A DNA stretch of 6,379 bases from positions 1 to 6,379 of the forward strand of contig JAADFC010000024.1 in the NCBI GenBank assembly GCA_013153105.1, read 5' to 3'. Position numbers and translations under genes: made by a program. The notes below the pieces were generated by a model. That model searched no databases and was not told the DNA's origin. It was given only the letters and a program-made list of their open reading frames with translations. The first letter of the stretch is position 1, and every line of letters begins with the position of its first letter. Shown here in pieces: positions 1-5,683 of this stretch. Origin of the DNA: Thermoproteota archaeon. GTDB lineage: Archaea > Thermoproteota > Thermoprotei_A > Sulfolobales > Pyrodictiaceae.

Positions 1-130
1 CGGGGTTGGCGTCGCCCGCGGCTGGCGCGGGGGCTGCAGCCGGCTGGCCGTACCGGAACGTGTAGCCTGCCATGAGCCCTATGGCGGCTAGTATGCCTAT
101 CAGGGCTGCGAACCCGAGCCTCGCGGGCAT
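1..130 (-). CDS. N-terminal part of an anchored or secreted protein of unknown function (runs off left edge)
   Basis: Read leftward from the ATG at 130-128, the frame stays open for 43 codons to the window edge. The product begins MPARLGFAALIGILAAIG: two early residues plus Arg4, then a hydrophobic segment (about residues 6-22), then an Ala/Pro-rich stretch (about 31-43) that looks like a flexible linker. This is the pattern of an N-terminal membrane anchor or signal peptide followed by a tether to an extracytoplasmic domain that lies outside the window. No in-frame upstream start is available in the few codons before this ATG. TATA-like boxes lie 31-69 bases upstream in the same orientation, so the message would have a very short leader. 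The family cannot be recognised from this fragment. It is divergent from the gene at 386. Confidence 0.6.
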   Translation of the reverse strand, partial: MPARLGFAALIGILAAIGLMAGYTFRYGQPAAAPAPAAGDANP

Positions 131-160
131 GGCTCGACACCCTGCACCTGTCTCTCCTCG

Positions 161-169
161 TGTTATATT
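161..169 (-). promoter_or_regulatory. TATA-like promoter element for the leftward gene
   Basis: On the minus strand this reads AATATAACA, in a short A+T-rich island within very G+C-rich DNA. Its centre is about 35 bases upstream of the leftward ATG at 130. Archaeal initiation normally falls about 25 bases downstream of the TATA box, near 139, so the message would have a leader of roughly ten bases. The element is seen; the start site is inferred. Confidence 0.5.
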
Positions 170-190
170 CGTAGTATACGCGATAAACGA

Positions 191-199
191 TGTTATATT
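191..199. promoter_or_regulatory. Second copy of the TATA-like element
   Basis: The nine bases TGTTATATT at 161-169 recur exactly at 191-199, start to start 30 bases, close to three helical turns. The copy could be a second leftward promoter, a regulator binding site next to the first, or (read on the plus strand) a promoter giving a transcript start near 222 for the gene at 386. The sequence does not decide between these. Confidence 0.35.
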
Positions 200-249
200 G
201 TGGACTCACAACTCGTACAGACGAAACGTCAATAACGCACGTCAACGCA

Positions 250-270
250 GCCGGCGCTATCCGCGCCGGC
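250..270. repeat. Perfect inverted repeat, 8-bp stem
   Basis: GCCGGCGC at 250-257 is the exact reverse complement of GCGCCGGC at 263-270, with the five-base loop TATCC. It lies between the divergent promoters and the gene at 386, in what would be a 5' leader if transcription starts near 222. No T-run follows, so it is not an obvious terminator. Confidence 0.5.
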
Positions 271-385
271 AGCCGCTGCAGCCGCTACGGCCTCGCCAGG
301 CGACACTATGGAGAAGGAATGAAGAACTAGATAGGGGCGCCGAGCCCCAGGCAGCCCCTGGAGCCTCCGAAGGGGCAGACATGTC

Positions 386-955
386 ATGCAGCGTCGGCCG
401 AGGCTCGCGGTGCCCTACCATGTCGCCAGGCTGCCGGGCGGCAGGCTGGTGGGGCTCGACGCCTACTTCTGGCCCAGCCTCGAGCGGAGGTACCGGGTCG
501 TCCTCCTCGTCCACCCCGCCGAGCGGCTCGCCCGGGAGCCGCCCCCGGGCAGCTGCAGGCTCCCCAGCCGCGTGGCCCCCCAGAGGCAGGCCTCCGAGAT
601 AGAAGCCGTGGCCAGCCTCAAGCCCAGGCCGCCCAGGCTGCCCAGGCTGCCCAGGCCCAGCCTCGCCGAGCGCCTCGCCTCCCTCCTGGTACCCGGGAGG
701 CTCCTCGCCCGCGGAGGAGAGCCCGCCGAGGCGCTGCCGAGCGAGGAGCTGCAGGCCCGCGGCCTCGCCAAGCTCCTGAAAGGCCTCGAGCCCACCGGGG
801 AGACCCGCTGGGCAGCCTTCACCAGCGACAACGCGGGGGCCGCGCTGCTCCTCCCCGAGGACCCCAGCCTAGCCAGGATATACCAGGCCCTCGCCGACCG
901 GGACCCCGGCTACACGGCAGCCGCACGCGAGGCGATACGCTCCTGCAGCCGCTGA
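386..955 (+). CDS. Hypothetical protein, 189 residues, function unknown
   Basis: I do not recognise the family. The frame has archaeal-looking codon use (ATA, AGG, CTC, GCC), unlike the overlapping frames, and the first ATG after an in-frame stop at 332 is at 386. An AGGGG at 371-375 sits ten bases upstream; another ATG at 381 belongs to a different frame. The product is very rich in Arg, Pro, Leu and Ala, with no signal peptide or membrane segment, so it is probably cytoplasmic. Residues 1-47 alternate hydrophobic and polar residues as in a beta-rich domain (VVLLVHP at 38-44). Residues 80-91 are a PRx repeat, coded by tandem nine-base DNA units. Residues 92-189 look largely helical. It has only two cysteines (57 and 187). 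A stem-loop starts directly after the stop codon. The gene is divergent from the left-edge gene and separated from the cytochrome gene by 354 bases. Confidence 0.6.
   Translation: MQRRPRLAVPYHVARLPGGRLVGLDAYFWPSLERRYRVVLLVHPAERLAREPPPGSCRLPSRVAPQRQASEIEAVASLKPRPPRLPRLPRPSLAERLASLLVPGRLLARGGEPAEALPSEELQARGLAKLLKGLEPTGETRWAAFTSDNAGAALLLPEDPSLARIYQALADRDPGYTAAAREAIRSCSR
623..658 (+). repeat. Four tandem copies of a nine-base unit
   Basis: CCCAGGCCG, CCCAGGCTG, CCCAGGCTG and CCCAGGCCC follow one another without gaps and in frame with the gene at 386. They encode four Pro-Arg-X triplets at residues 80-91. The unit length is a multiple of three, so gain or loss of copies would keep the frame. It forms a proline-rich hinge between the two halves of the protein. 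Confidence 0.8.
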
Positions 956-981
956 ACACCCTCCGGCGGAGGGGAGGGTGT
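956..981 (+). terminator. Stem-loop directly after the gene at 386, possible terminator
   Basis: ACACCCTCC at 956-964 pairs perfectly with GGAGGGTGT at 973-981 around an eight-base loop, beginning at the base after the stop codon. No T-run follows, which weakens a terminator call because archaeal termination depends mainly on oligo-T. It may protect the 3' end or be part of a structured RNA. Confidence 0.4.
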
Positions 982-1002
982 GATGTCATGTAGCAAAGGC
1001 GA

Positions 1003-1033
1003 GCCCGCCCGCCTCCCCGGGGTGCGGGCGGGC
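1003..1033. repeat. Perfect 10-bp G+C stem-loop
   Basis: GCCCGCCCGC at 1003-1012 is the exact reverse complement of GCGGGCGGGC at 1024-1033, with an 11-base loop. It is the second of three stem-loops in a row; the third is GTGGGG at 1043-1048 with CCCCAC at 1066-1071. The stem consists entirely of G-C pairs. No T-run follows. Confidence 0.5.
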
Positions 1034-1309
1034 GGATGAGCGGTGGGGCTGCTGGCTGACCCCTCCCCCACGCGCGGCTGCTACAAGGCATCACCTCATC
1101 TTCTCGGCGGGCGTCGAACCTGGAGGCTCCCGTGTCTCGGCTGCCGTGTGCTACAGGGGTTGCTGGAGCGTTGAACCGTTAACGCCGCGTAACTGCAGTT
1201 CCGTGCCGCCGAAACCTTCTGGGCCCAAGGATATCCTACCCCATGAACTATCGTGCGGAAGCACACGGCTGAAGCAAGGTAGCGCCTAGAAGGCGGGGGT
1301 TTTCCGGCC

Positions 1310-4000
1310 ATGAAGCGCGCCCTAATCATGGGCCTGGCCGTCCTAGCCCTCCTAGCCCTATCCACCATGGCCGCCGCAGCCGAGGAGCCGATGTTCGGCG
1401 ACGCCGCCATAGAGGCGCTCCAGAAGGCCCTTGACAAGGCCAGCCCGCAGACCAAGCAGTGTATAGCCTGTCACGTGGACTACACGCCCAGCATAGTCTA
1501 CGAGTGGGCTATGAGCAAGCACGCCCAGAGCCCCGCCAGCAAGGCAGGTGAGATCTACGACAAGATAGCCGCGCCCGAGTGGAAGGACAAGATAGCCGAC
1601 TGGGCTAAGAACTACGAGTACACCGTCGGCTGCTACGAGTGCCACGGCAAGTTCGCCGACCAGGAGAGGCCCGACGTGATACAGAACCACTTCGGCTTCA
1701 AGATAGTCACCATAGTGACCAGGAAGGACTGTGCCCAGTGCCACCCCAAGGAGAGCACCGAGCTGAGCTGGACCTGGCACGCTATGGGCAGCATGCACAG
1801 CCCGTTCGTGCCGTGGTACAGGGCGATAGCCAAGAAGGCCGTGGCTGAGGGCGCCAACCCGTTCGGCGACGAGGAGGCCAAGAAGCTCTACGAGAAGTAC
1901 TTCCCGCCCTACCTAACCCACAAGCGTGACCAGGACGACATATACTGGGAGTTCTACAAGTACCTAGCCGCTGACATAATGAAGTACTTCGAGACCGGCG
2001 AGATGGGCGAGGCCCTCAAGTTCGCCTACGACGCCACCGGCGGCCAGTACATAACACCCTACGACTGGGACTTCAAGCAGTGGCTGACCCCGCTGTGGCC
2101 CGCCCAGCCGCCCGCCAACACCACCCTGGTGAGGAAGGCGATACTGCCCAAGCTGAGCAAGGCCTACGAGAAGCTGGCCGGCACGGTGACTCCGGAGGGC
2201 ATCAAGATAAACGCCATGGGCCAGATAGAGGCCGTGGTGGACAACATACACAGCCACCCGGCGTTCAGGAACGGCTACACCTACCACGCCTGTATGGAGT
2301 GCCACGGCAGCATAGTGGTGCCCTACGGCCGTGAGATGGCCCAGGTGGAGACCCAGCCCGGCGTCACCATGATGGTGGAGCGCGTCAAGCTATGGGGCTG
2401 GCCCAACAACGGCGCCGCTAGGGTAGACCCCGACGGCAGCCACGGCACTTGTACCGCCTGCCACGACAGGCACATGTTCAGCCTCAAGCAGGCTAGGGAG
2501 CCCTGGACCTGCGGTCGCTGCCACATAGGCTACGACCACCCGCACATAGAGATCTACGAGGAGAGCGCTCACGGCAACATACACACCGCCTACGGTGAGG
2601 GCTGGAAGTGGGAGGCGCTGCCGTGGAAGGTTGGCGTCGACTACAACGCGCCCACCTGCGCCACCTGCCACATGAGCACCATAGCCAGGGTTGACATGAA
2701 CGGCAACGTGAAGATAGAGATACCGGGCACCCACGACCTGACCAAGAGGCTGGTATGGGACCAGATGCACTTCTTCGGCATACCCAAGGGCGTGATACCC
2801 GACAAGGTGCAGCAGGCGCTGTTCCTGGGCGGCTGGAGCCAGCTGGCTAGCTTCCCTGAGGACATACAGAAGGCCCACGAGGCGATAAAGGCTAAGATAG
2901 AGGCCGGCGAGTACAAGGACGTGCCGCCGGAGTACATGTACCCGGTGTTCGTGGGCTTCAAGCTGGTTGAGGACGGCGGCGCGCCCGGCGAGCACAAGCT
3001 GCCCAGGATGATAAAGATAGAGTACACTGGCGCCCTGGCCGAGCACAGGAACGAGATGAAGATGGTGTGTAAGCAGTGTCACAGCAGCCAGTGGGTGGAC
3101 AACTACTTCAGGACTGCTGACCAGAACATAATAGACTACGACATAACCGCCAGGTTCGCCTACACGCTGCTGCAGATAGCCTACGCTGAGGGCCTGGCCG
3201 ACCCGAAGAACCCGCTGGACGAGTTCCCGGAGCTGATGTGGTACTACATCTGGCACCACCAGGGCCGCCGCTGGAGGAACGGCGCGTTCATGATGGGCCC
3301 CGACTACGCGCACTGGTACGGTATAGTTGACACGATAATGGAGGCGTTCAACAAGATGGTGAACTGGATGGCGCTGCAGCTAGAGGTCAGGCAGACGATG
3401 CAGGAGCTTGAGGCCCTGAAGGCCGCTGCTGCCGGCGGGCAGATGCAGCCGGCGCTGGTGGCGAAGATACAGGAGCTGGAGGCTAAGCTGGCGCAGCTGC
3501 AGGCCAAGCTGGCGGCCCTTGAGGCGACTGCTGCTAGCCTGAAGCAGCAGCTGCAGAGCTTCGAGGGCGGCTTCGCCGCCGTGGAGGAGCAGGTGACTGG
3601 GCTGCAGACCAACATAGAGGAGCTGCAGAAGCAGCTCGAGCAGCTGACCCAGCAGCTGGAGCAGCTGAGGCAGATGGGCGTGCCGGAGGAGCAGCTGGCG
3701 CAGCTGCAGAGCAGCATAGCGCAGCTGCAGCAGCTGATAGAGCAGACCAAGGCTGCCGCGGCGAAGGCTGAGGAGCAGGCGAAGGCTGCCAGCGAGCGGG
3801 CCGCCAAGGCCGAGGAGAAGGCGATGAGGGCCGAGGAGGAGGTGGCCGGCATAAAGGACATGCTGAAGGAGATACTGCACAAGCTGGAGCTGATGGACGA
3901 GAAGATAGGCGCTGTCAGCAGGAACACCTACGCGCTGGCCGGCCTGGCGCTGGCGCTGGCGGTGATAGCGCTGGGCCTGGCCGTCGCCCGCCGCCAGTAA
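1310..4000 (+). CDS. Secreted octaheme cytochrome c of the hydroxylamine oxidoreductase (HAO) family, with coiled-coil stalk and C-terminal membrane anchor
   Basis: Eight CXXCH heme sites are visible, with first Cys at residues 51, 108, 141, 328, 381, 401, 450 and 587; the HAO family has eight hemes, the fourth being catalytic. Further family-like marks are the many extra His residues available as distal ligands (such as 71, 157, 163, 421, 475) and, after the last heme, a helical region with HHQGRRWRNGAFMMGPDYAHW (649-669, split here: HHQGRRWRNG then AFMMGPDYAHW). Residues 1-24 are a signal peptide (MKRALIM, hydrophobic core, AAAA before Glu25). ATG 1310 is the first start after an in-frame stop at 1280. 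Residues about 686-869 are coiled coil, about 874-892 a membrane helix, and the end is ARRQ, giving an outside-facing enzyme. Such proteins oxidise or reduce hydroxylamine, nitrite or nitric oxide; archaeal members such as that of Ignicoccus hospitalis are known as reductases. The direction here is inferred. At 896 residues it is far longer than typical HAO (roughly 550), the excess being mainly stalk and anchor plus long inter-heme segments. It stands alone between a gap and a terminator. Confidence 0.9.
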   Translation: MKRALIMGLAVLALLALSTMAAAAEEPMFGDAAIEALQKALDKASPQTKQCIACHVDYTPSIVYEWAMSKHAQSPASKAGEIYDKIAAPEWKDKIADWAKNYEYTVGCYECHGKFADQERPDVIQNHFGFKIVTIVTRKDCAQCHPKESTELSWTWHAMGSMHSPFVPWYRAIAKKAVAEGANPFGDEEAKKLYEKYFPPYLTHKRDQDDIYWEFYKYLAADIMKYFETGEMGEALKFAYDATGGQYITPYDWDFKQWLTPLWPAQPPANTTLVRKAILPKLSKAYEKLAGTVTPEGIKINAMGQIEAVVDNIHSHPAFRNGYTYHACMECHGSIVVPYGREMAQVETQPGVTMMVERVKLWGWPNNGAARVDPDGSHGTCTACHDRHMFSLKQAREPWTCGRCHIGYDHPHIEIYEESAHGNIHTAYGEGWKWEALPWKVGVDYNAPTCATCHMSTIARVDMNGNVKIEIPGTHDLTKRLVWDQMHFFGIPKGVIPDKVQQALFLGGWSQLASFPEDIQKAHEAIKAKIEAGEYKDVPPEYMYPVFVGFKLVEDGGAPGEHKLPRMIKIEYTGALAEHRNEMKMVCKQCHSSQWVDNYFRTADQNIIDYDITARFAYTLLQIAYAEGLADPKNPLDEFPELMWYYIWHHQGRRWRNGAFMMGPDYAHWYGIVDTIMEAFNKMVNWMALQLEVRQTMQELEALKAAAAGGQMQPALVAKIQELEAKLAQLQAKLAALEATAASLKQQLQSFEGGFAAVEEQVTGLQTNIEELQKQLEQLTQQLEQLRQMGVPEEQLAQLQSSIAQLQQLIEQTKAAAAKAEEQAKAASERAAKAEEKAMRAEEEVAGIKDMLKEILHKLELMDEKIGAVSRNTYALAGLALALAVIALGLAVARRQ
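3365..3985 (+). other. Coiled-coil stalk and transmembrane anchor coded within the octaheme cytochrome gene
   Basis: Codons 686-869 encode a long Leu/Ala/Gln/Glu-rich helix. Hydrophobic residues follow strict 3-4 spacing in three blocks: 723-748, 769-786 and 796-869. Probable breaks are the glycines at 709-710 and 753-754 and the Gly-Val-Pro at 790-792. The core of the last block changes from Leu/Ile (796-810) to Ala (817-841) and back to Val/Ile/Leu (845-869). A 19-residue hydrophobic helix (about 874-892) follows almost at once, then ARRQ. A fully helical stalk of this length would span somewhat over 25 nm (about 0.15 nm per residue), so it would lift the heme domain well off the membrane. 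Confidence 0.85.
3494..3736 (+). repeat. Repetitive CAGCTG-rich DNA in the coiled-coil region
   Basis: CAGCTG occurs nine times, starting at 3494, 3548, 3641, 3653, 3662, 3692, 3701, 3722 and 3731, in frame as Gln-Leu. It is a self-complementary hexamer, so this stretch can recombine or slip. The repetition reflects heptad coding, but the uniform choice of CAG and CTG codons is striking. Confidence 0.75.
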
Positions 4001-4004
4001 CGCC

Positions 4005-4048
4005 GGCCGAGGAGTGGGGCTAGGAGACCCTCGGCCCCGACGCTTTTT
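4005..4048 (+). terminator. Terminator of the octaheme cytochrome gene
   Basis: GGCCGAGG at 4005-4012 pairs perfectly with CCTCGGCC at 4029-4036 across a 16-base loop, and TTTTT follows at 4044-4048. It begins five bases after the stop codon. The T-run is the part that archaeal RNA polymerase responds to. Its presence argues that the cytochrome is transcribed separately from the peptidase gene downstream. Confidence 0.65.
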
Positions 4049-4134
4049 CCCGCATGCCCCGCCGTGGGGCGCCCGCTCGTCCTCTCCCCTCAGCTTCTAC
4101 GCGTCCCTCCCGTAGGGTTCCGCTGTTGCTCGAG

Positions 4135-4139
4135 GGTGG
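4135..4139 (+). promoter_or_regulatory. Ribosome binding site supporting the GTG start at 4145
   Basis: GGTGG ends five bases before the GTG at 4145 and matches part of the archaeal GGAGGTGA consensus. It is too close to serve the alternative GTG at 4136, and nothing comparable precedes the GTG at 4064. Confidence 0.4.
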
Positions 4140-4144
4140 AGCCG

Positions 4145-5572
4145 GTGAGGCGCCTGTTGCTGTTCGCTGCTGTTGCTGGATTCCTGTTCCTGCTTGCCGC
4201 TGTGGCGTATGCGTCTGAGGGTGCATCGGTGGATAGGCTTGTGGTGGTATTCGAGGGGCCCGTCGACGATGGTTGGAGGGTGCGCGTCTCGCTTGGGGCT
4301 GTCGAGTGTAGCGGCGTGGTGGGGGTGAACCTAGCGTATCGTGAGTCGAGGAGTGTCTCGCCGAGGCTGCTGGTGGCCCCGCTCTACTATGTGTTGGTGA
4401 GCGCCTGCGGCGGGGGCCGGGTGGCTTCGTGGCTGCAGGGGCTGGGCGAGGCTAACGTGTCTGTGGTGTTCGGGGCTCCGGAGGGGTATGTGGTTAGGAG
4501 CGGGCTGGACTGGAGGGGGTTCGGGCCTCCCGGGGGGCCCTACCTGGTGCCGGGCTTCCTGCTGCGCCGCTTCTACCTCTACGACGGCGTTGTGGTGGCC
4601 TCGCTGGGGGGCTACCGGGTTGTAGACGTGGAGGCTCGGGGGTTCACGCTGGTCTACCCTGCGGCCGGCGGCTGGGGGGAGGCTGCCCGCCTCGTTGCTG
4701 AGGCTGCTGTTGCTGTGAGGGGTGTGGTGTCTGGGCTGCTGGGCGGGAGTCCCCGGTCGCCGGCTGTGGGGGTTGTGGCGGCTCCGGGGGAGTTCAGGTT
4801 CATGCTGCCCGGCGTCGGCTACAGCTTGGGAGGGGTGTTCCTGGTTGTGCCTGAGCCTGGGGCCGAGCCGGGCTGGTATGTGCATGTGGCTGCTCACGAG
4901 GCGGTGCACGGTTGGCTGAACGATGGGCTGTTCTACGGGGACTTCAGCCTGGCGGAGGCTGCCACCGAGTGGCTGGCGGTGCTGGGGCTCTGGCGGGGGA
5001 ACCGGAGCCTTTACGTGCTGGCGGAGCCCTATATCGGGGGGCTGGTGGACTTCGGGGAGCCCTACTCCGTCTGGATGAAGGTGAACGCCCTCCTCTGGCT
5101 TGCGGGGCTCCGGGTCTGCGGCCGCGACGTCTACGGCGAGGCTCTCGCATCGCTCTTCCGCGAGAGCTTGGCCTCGGGGGCTGCGAGGCTCTACAGTCTA
5201 GTGGACGTGGCCGCGCGGGTAAACGAGACCTGCGGCCCGCGGGTGCTGGAGGAGTGGGCCCGCCTCCTGCCCTCAGCGGCGGAGGCTAATGTGACCGAGC
5301 TGCTGGCCTCGGTGGAGTATGCCTCCCCGGGGCCGGGCCCCGGGGGTGTCGGCTCCTCCACGGTCTCGGCTGCGGAGACGGGGGTTCAGCCTCGCCGCCC
5401 GCCTCTGCGGCTGCCGCCGAGGCCGCCCGGCGACGCTTGGAGCTGGTGGGGCCGGGATGCCGTGGCGGAGCGGGCCTCGGACGCCGGGGTCTCGGCCGCT
5501 CTGCTGTTGGCTGTGGCTGCCGTCGCGGTGTCCACAGCACTGCTTGTTCGGGCGTTAAAGCGTGTCCCTTGA
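4145..5572 (+). CDS. Secreted, membrane-anchored HEXXH zinc metallopeptidase (M1-like, peptidase MA clan)
   Basis: From the GTG at 4145 the product has 475 residues. This start puts RRLLLF directly before a hydrophobic core, with a signal cleavage site near Ala23 (AYA then SEG). In-frame GTGs at 4136 (3 residues longer) and 4064 (27 longer) are possible; the latter adds residues unlike a signal peptide. HEAVH at 251-255 is the zinc motif: His251 and His255 as ligands, Glu252 as catalytic base. LAEAATEW at 269-276 supplies the third ligand, Glu271 or Glu275, as in gluzincins. The strand before it (GGVFLVVPE, 229-237) fits the edge strand of the MA fold. Residues 318-345 resemble the helices after the active site. 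A Pro/Arg-rich linker (about 415-429) leads to a C-terminal membrane helix (449-468) and RALKRVP, so the peptidase faces outward. Four Cys (55, 88, 325, 363) could form disulfides, and four N-glycosylation sequons are present (104, 286, 360, 382). Substrate is unknown. Glycine is mostly GGG and valine GTG/GTT, unlike the cytochrome gene. Exact family is less sure than the metallopeptidase call. Confidence 0.7.
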   Translation: MRRLLLFAAVAGFLFLLAAVAYASEGASVDRLVVVFEGPVDDGWRVRVSLGAVECSGVVGVNLAYRESRSVSPRLLVAPLYYVLVSACGGGRVASWLQGLGEANVSVVFGAPEGYVVRSGLDWRGFGPPGGPYLVPGFLLRRFYLYDGVVVASLGGYRVVDVEARGFTLVYPAAGGWGEAARLVAEAAVAVRGVVSGLLGGSPRSPAVGVVAAPGEFRFMLPGVGYSLGGVFLVVPEPGAEPGWYVHVAAHEAVHGWLNDGLFYGDFSLAEAATEWLAVLGLWRGNRSLYVLAEPYIGGLVDFGEPYSVWMKVNALLWLAGLRVCGRDVYGEALASLFRESLASGAARLYSLVDVAARVNETCGPRVLEEWARLLPSAAEANVTELLASVEYASPGPGPGGVGSSTVSAAETGVQPRRPPLRLPPRPPGDAWSWWGRDAVAERASDAGVSAALLLAVAAVAVSTALLVRALKRVP

Positions 5573-5590
5573 GCAGTTTCGCGGTCCGCC

Positions 5591-5596
5591 TTTATA
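5591..5596 (+). promoter_or_regulatory. TATA box for the HTH_10 regulator gene
   Basis: TTTATA stands out in G+C-rich DNA, 19 bases after the peptidase stop codon. Initiation would be expected near 5620, giving a leader of about 65 bases before the ATG at 5684. The bases just upstream, GCGG-T-CCGC at 5581-5589, form a small inverted repeat abutting the box, a possible operator. The purine-rich BRE often seen upstream is not evident. Confidence 0.6.
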
Positions 5597-5669
5597 CCGG
5601 GCTGGGTGGCCTCCTCTTCTGTCAGTGGAAAATTGGGTTCAAACGGTGGAAACCCGCCATGCCCGCCGC

Positions 5670-5675
5670 GAGGTG
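5670..5675 (+). promoter_or_regulatory. Ribosome binding site, fixes the regulator start
   Basis: GAGGTG matches the archaeal Shine-Dalgarno consensus and is eight bases upstream of the ATG at 5684. It rules in that ATG over the one at 5659, which is in another frame and lacks such a site. Confidence 0.75.
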
Positions 5676-5683
5676 CCCCCGCC

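Larger units (their letters stand above)
956..1309. other. Intergenic region of 354 bases without a convincing gene
   Basis: The first third (956-1071) is three successive G+C-rich stem-loops. The rest (1072-1309) shows no tRNA fold, no clear C/D-box pair and no reading frame with gene-like codon use; leftward frames are open here only because stops are rare in G+C-rich DNA. Close to the cytochrome start there is the palindrome GGATATCC (1229-1236), the only A+T-leaning spot that could serve as a weak TATA box, and a short stem-loop CGCCT/AGGCG at 1283-1295. I see no good Shine-Dalgarno sequence before the ATG at 1310, only G-rich bases at 1292-1299. Confidence 0.5.

Noticed and set aside
72..602. 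Plus-strand open frame of 176 codons over the left part of the window
   Set aside because: It overlaps the leftward gene and the gene at 386, crosses their promoter region, and its second half is Ser/Gly/Pro-rich as expected for a shifted frame.
1100..1200. Possible tRNA or C/D-box RNA suggested by GTCGAACC and GATG-like bases
   Set aside because: No acceptor stem, anticodon arm or matched C and D boxes could be assembled on either strand.
1096..1455. Minus-strand open frame reaching into the start of the octaheme gene
   Set aside because: No plausible codon pattern or start signal, and it overlaps the signal peptide and first heme region of a certain gene.
2390..3313. Long open frame on the minus strand, 307 codons, opposite the octaheme gene
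   Set aside because: Its composition (Val, Leu, His, Ala-rich) mirrors the third-position G/C bias of the plus strand, it has no recognisable motif, and the plus frame has eight heme sites.
3304..3927. Minus-strand open frame of 207 codons rich in Ser and Cys
   Set aside because: It is the complement of the repeated CAG/CTG/GAG coiled-coil codons, which read as Ser, Cys and Leu codons on the other strand.
4064..4144. Upstream GTG at 4064 as start of the peptidase
   Set aside because: It lies 16 bases after the terminator T-run, lacks a ribosome site, and would put 27 non-hydrophobic residues before the signal peptide.
5632..5661. Inverted repeat GGGTT...AACCC in the leader of the regulator gene as operator
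   Set aside because: Only five matched pairs around an 11-base gap; too weak to claim.
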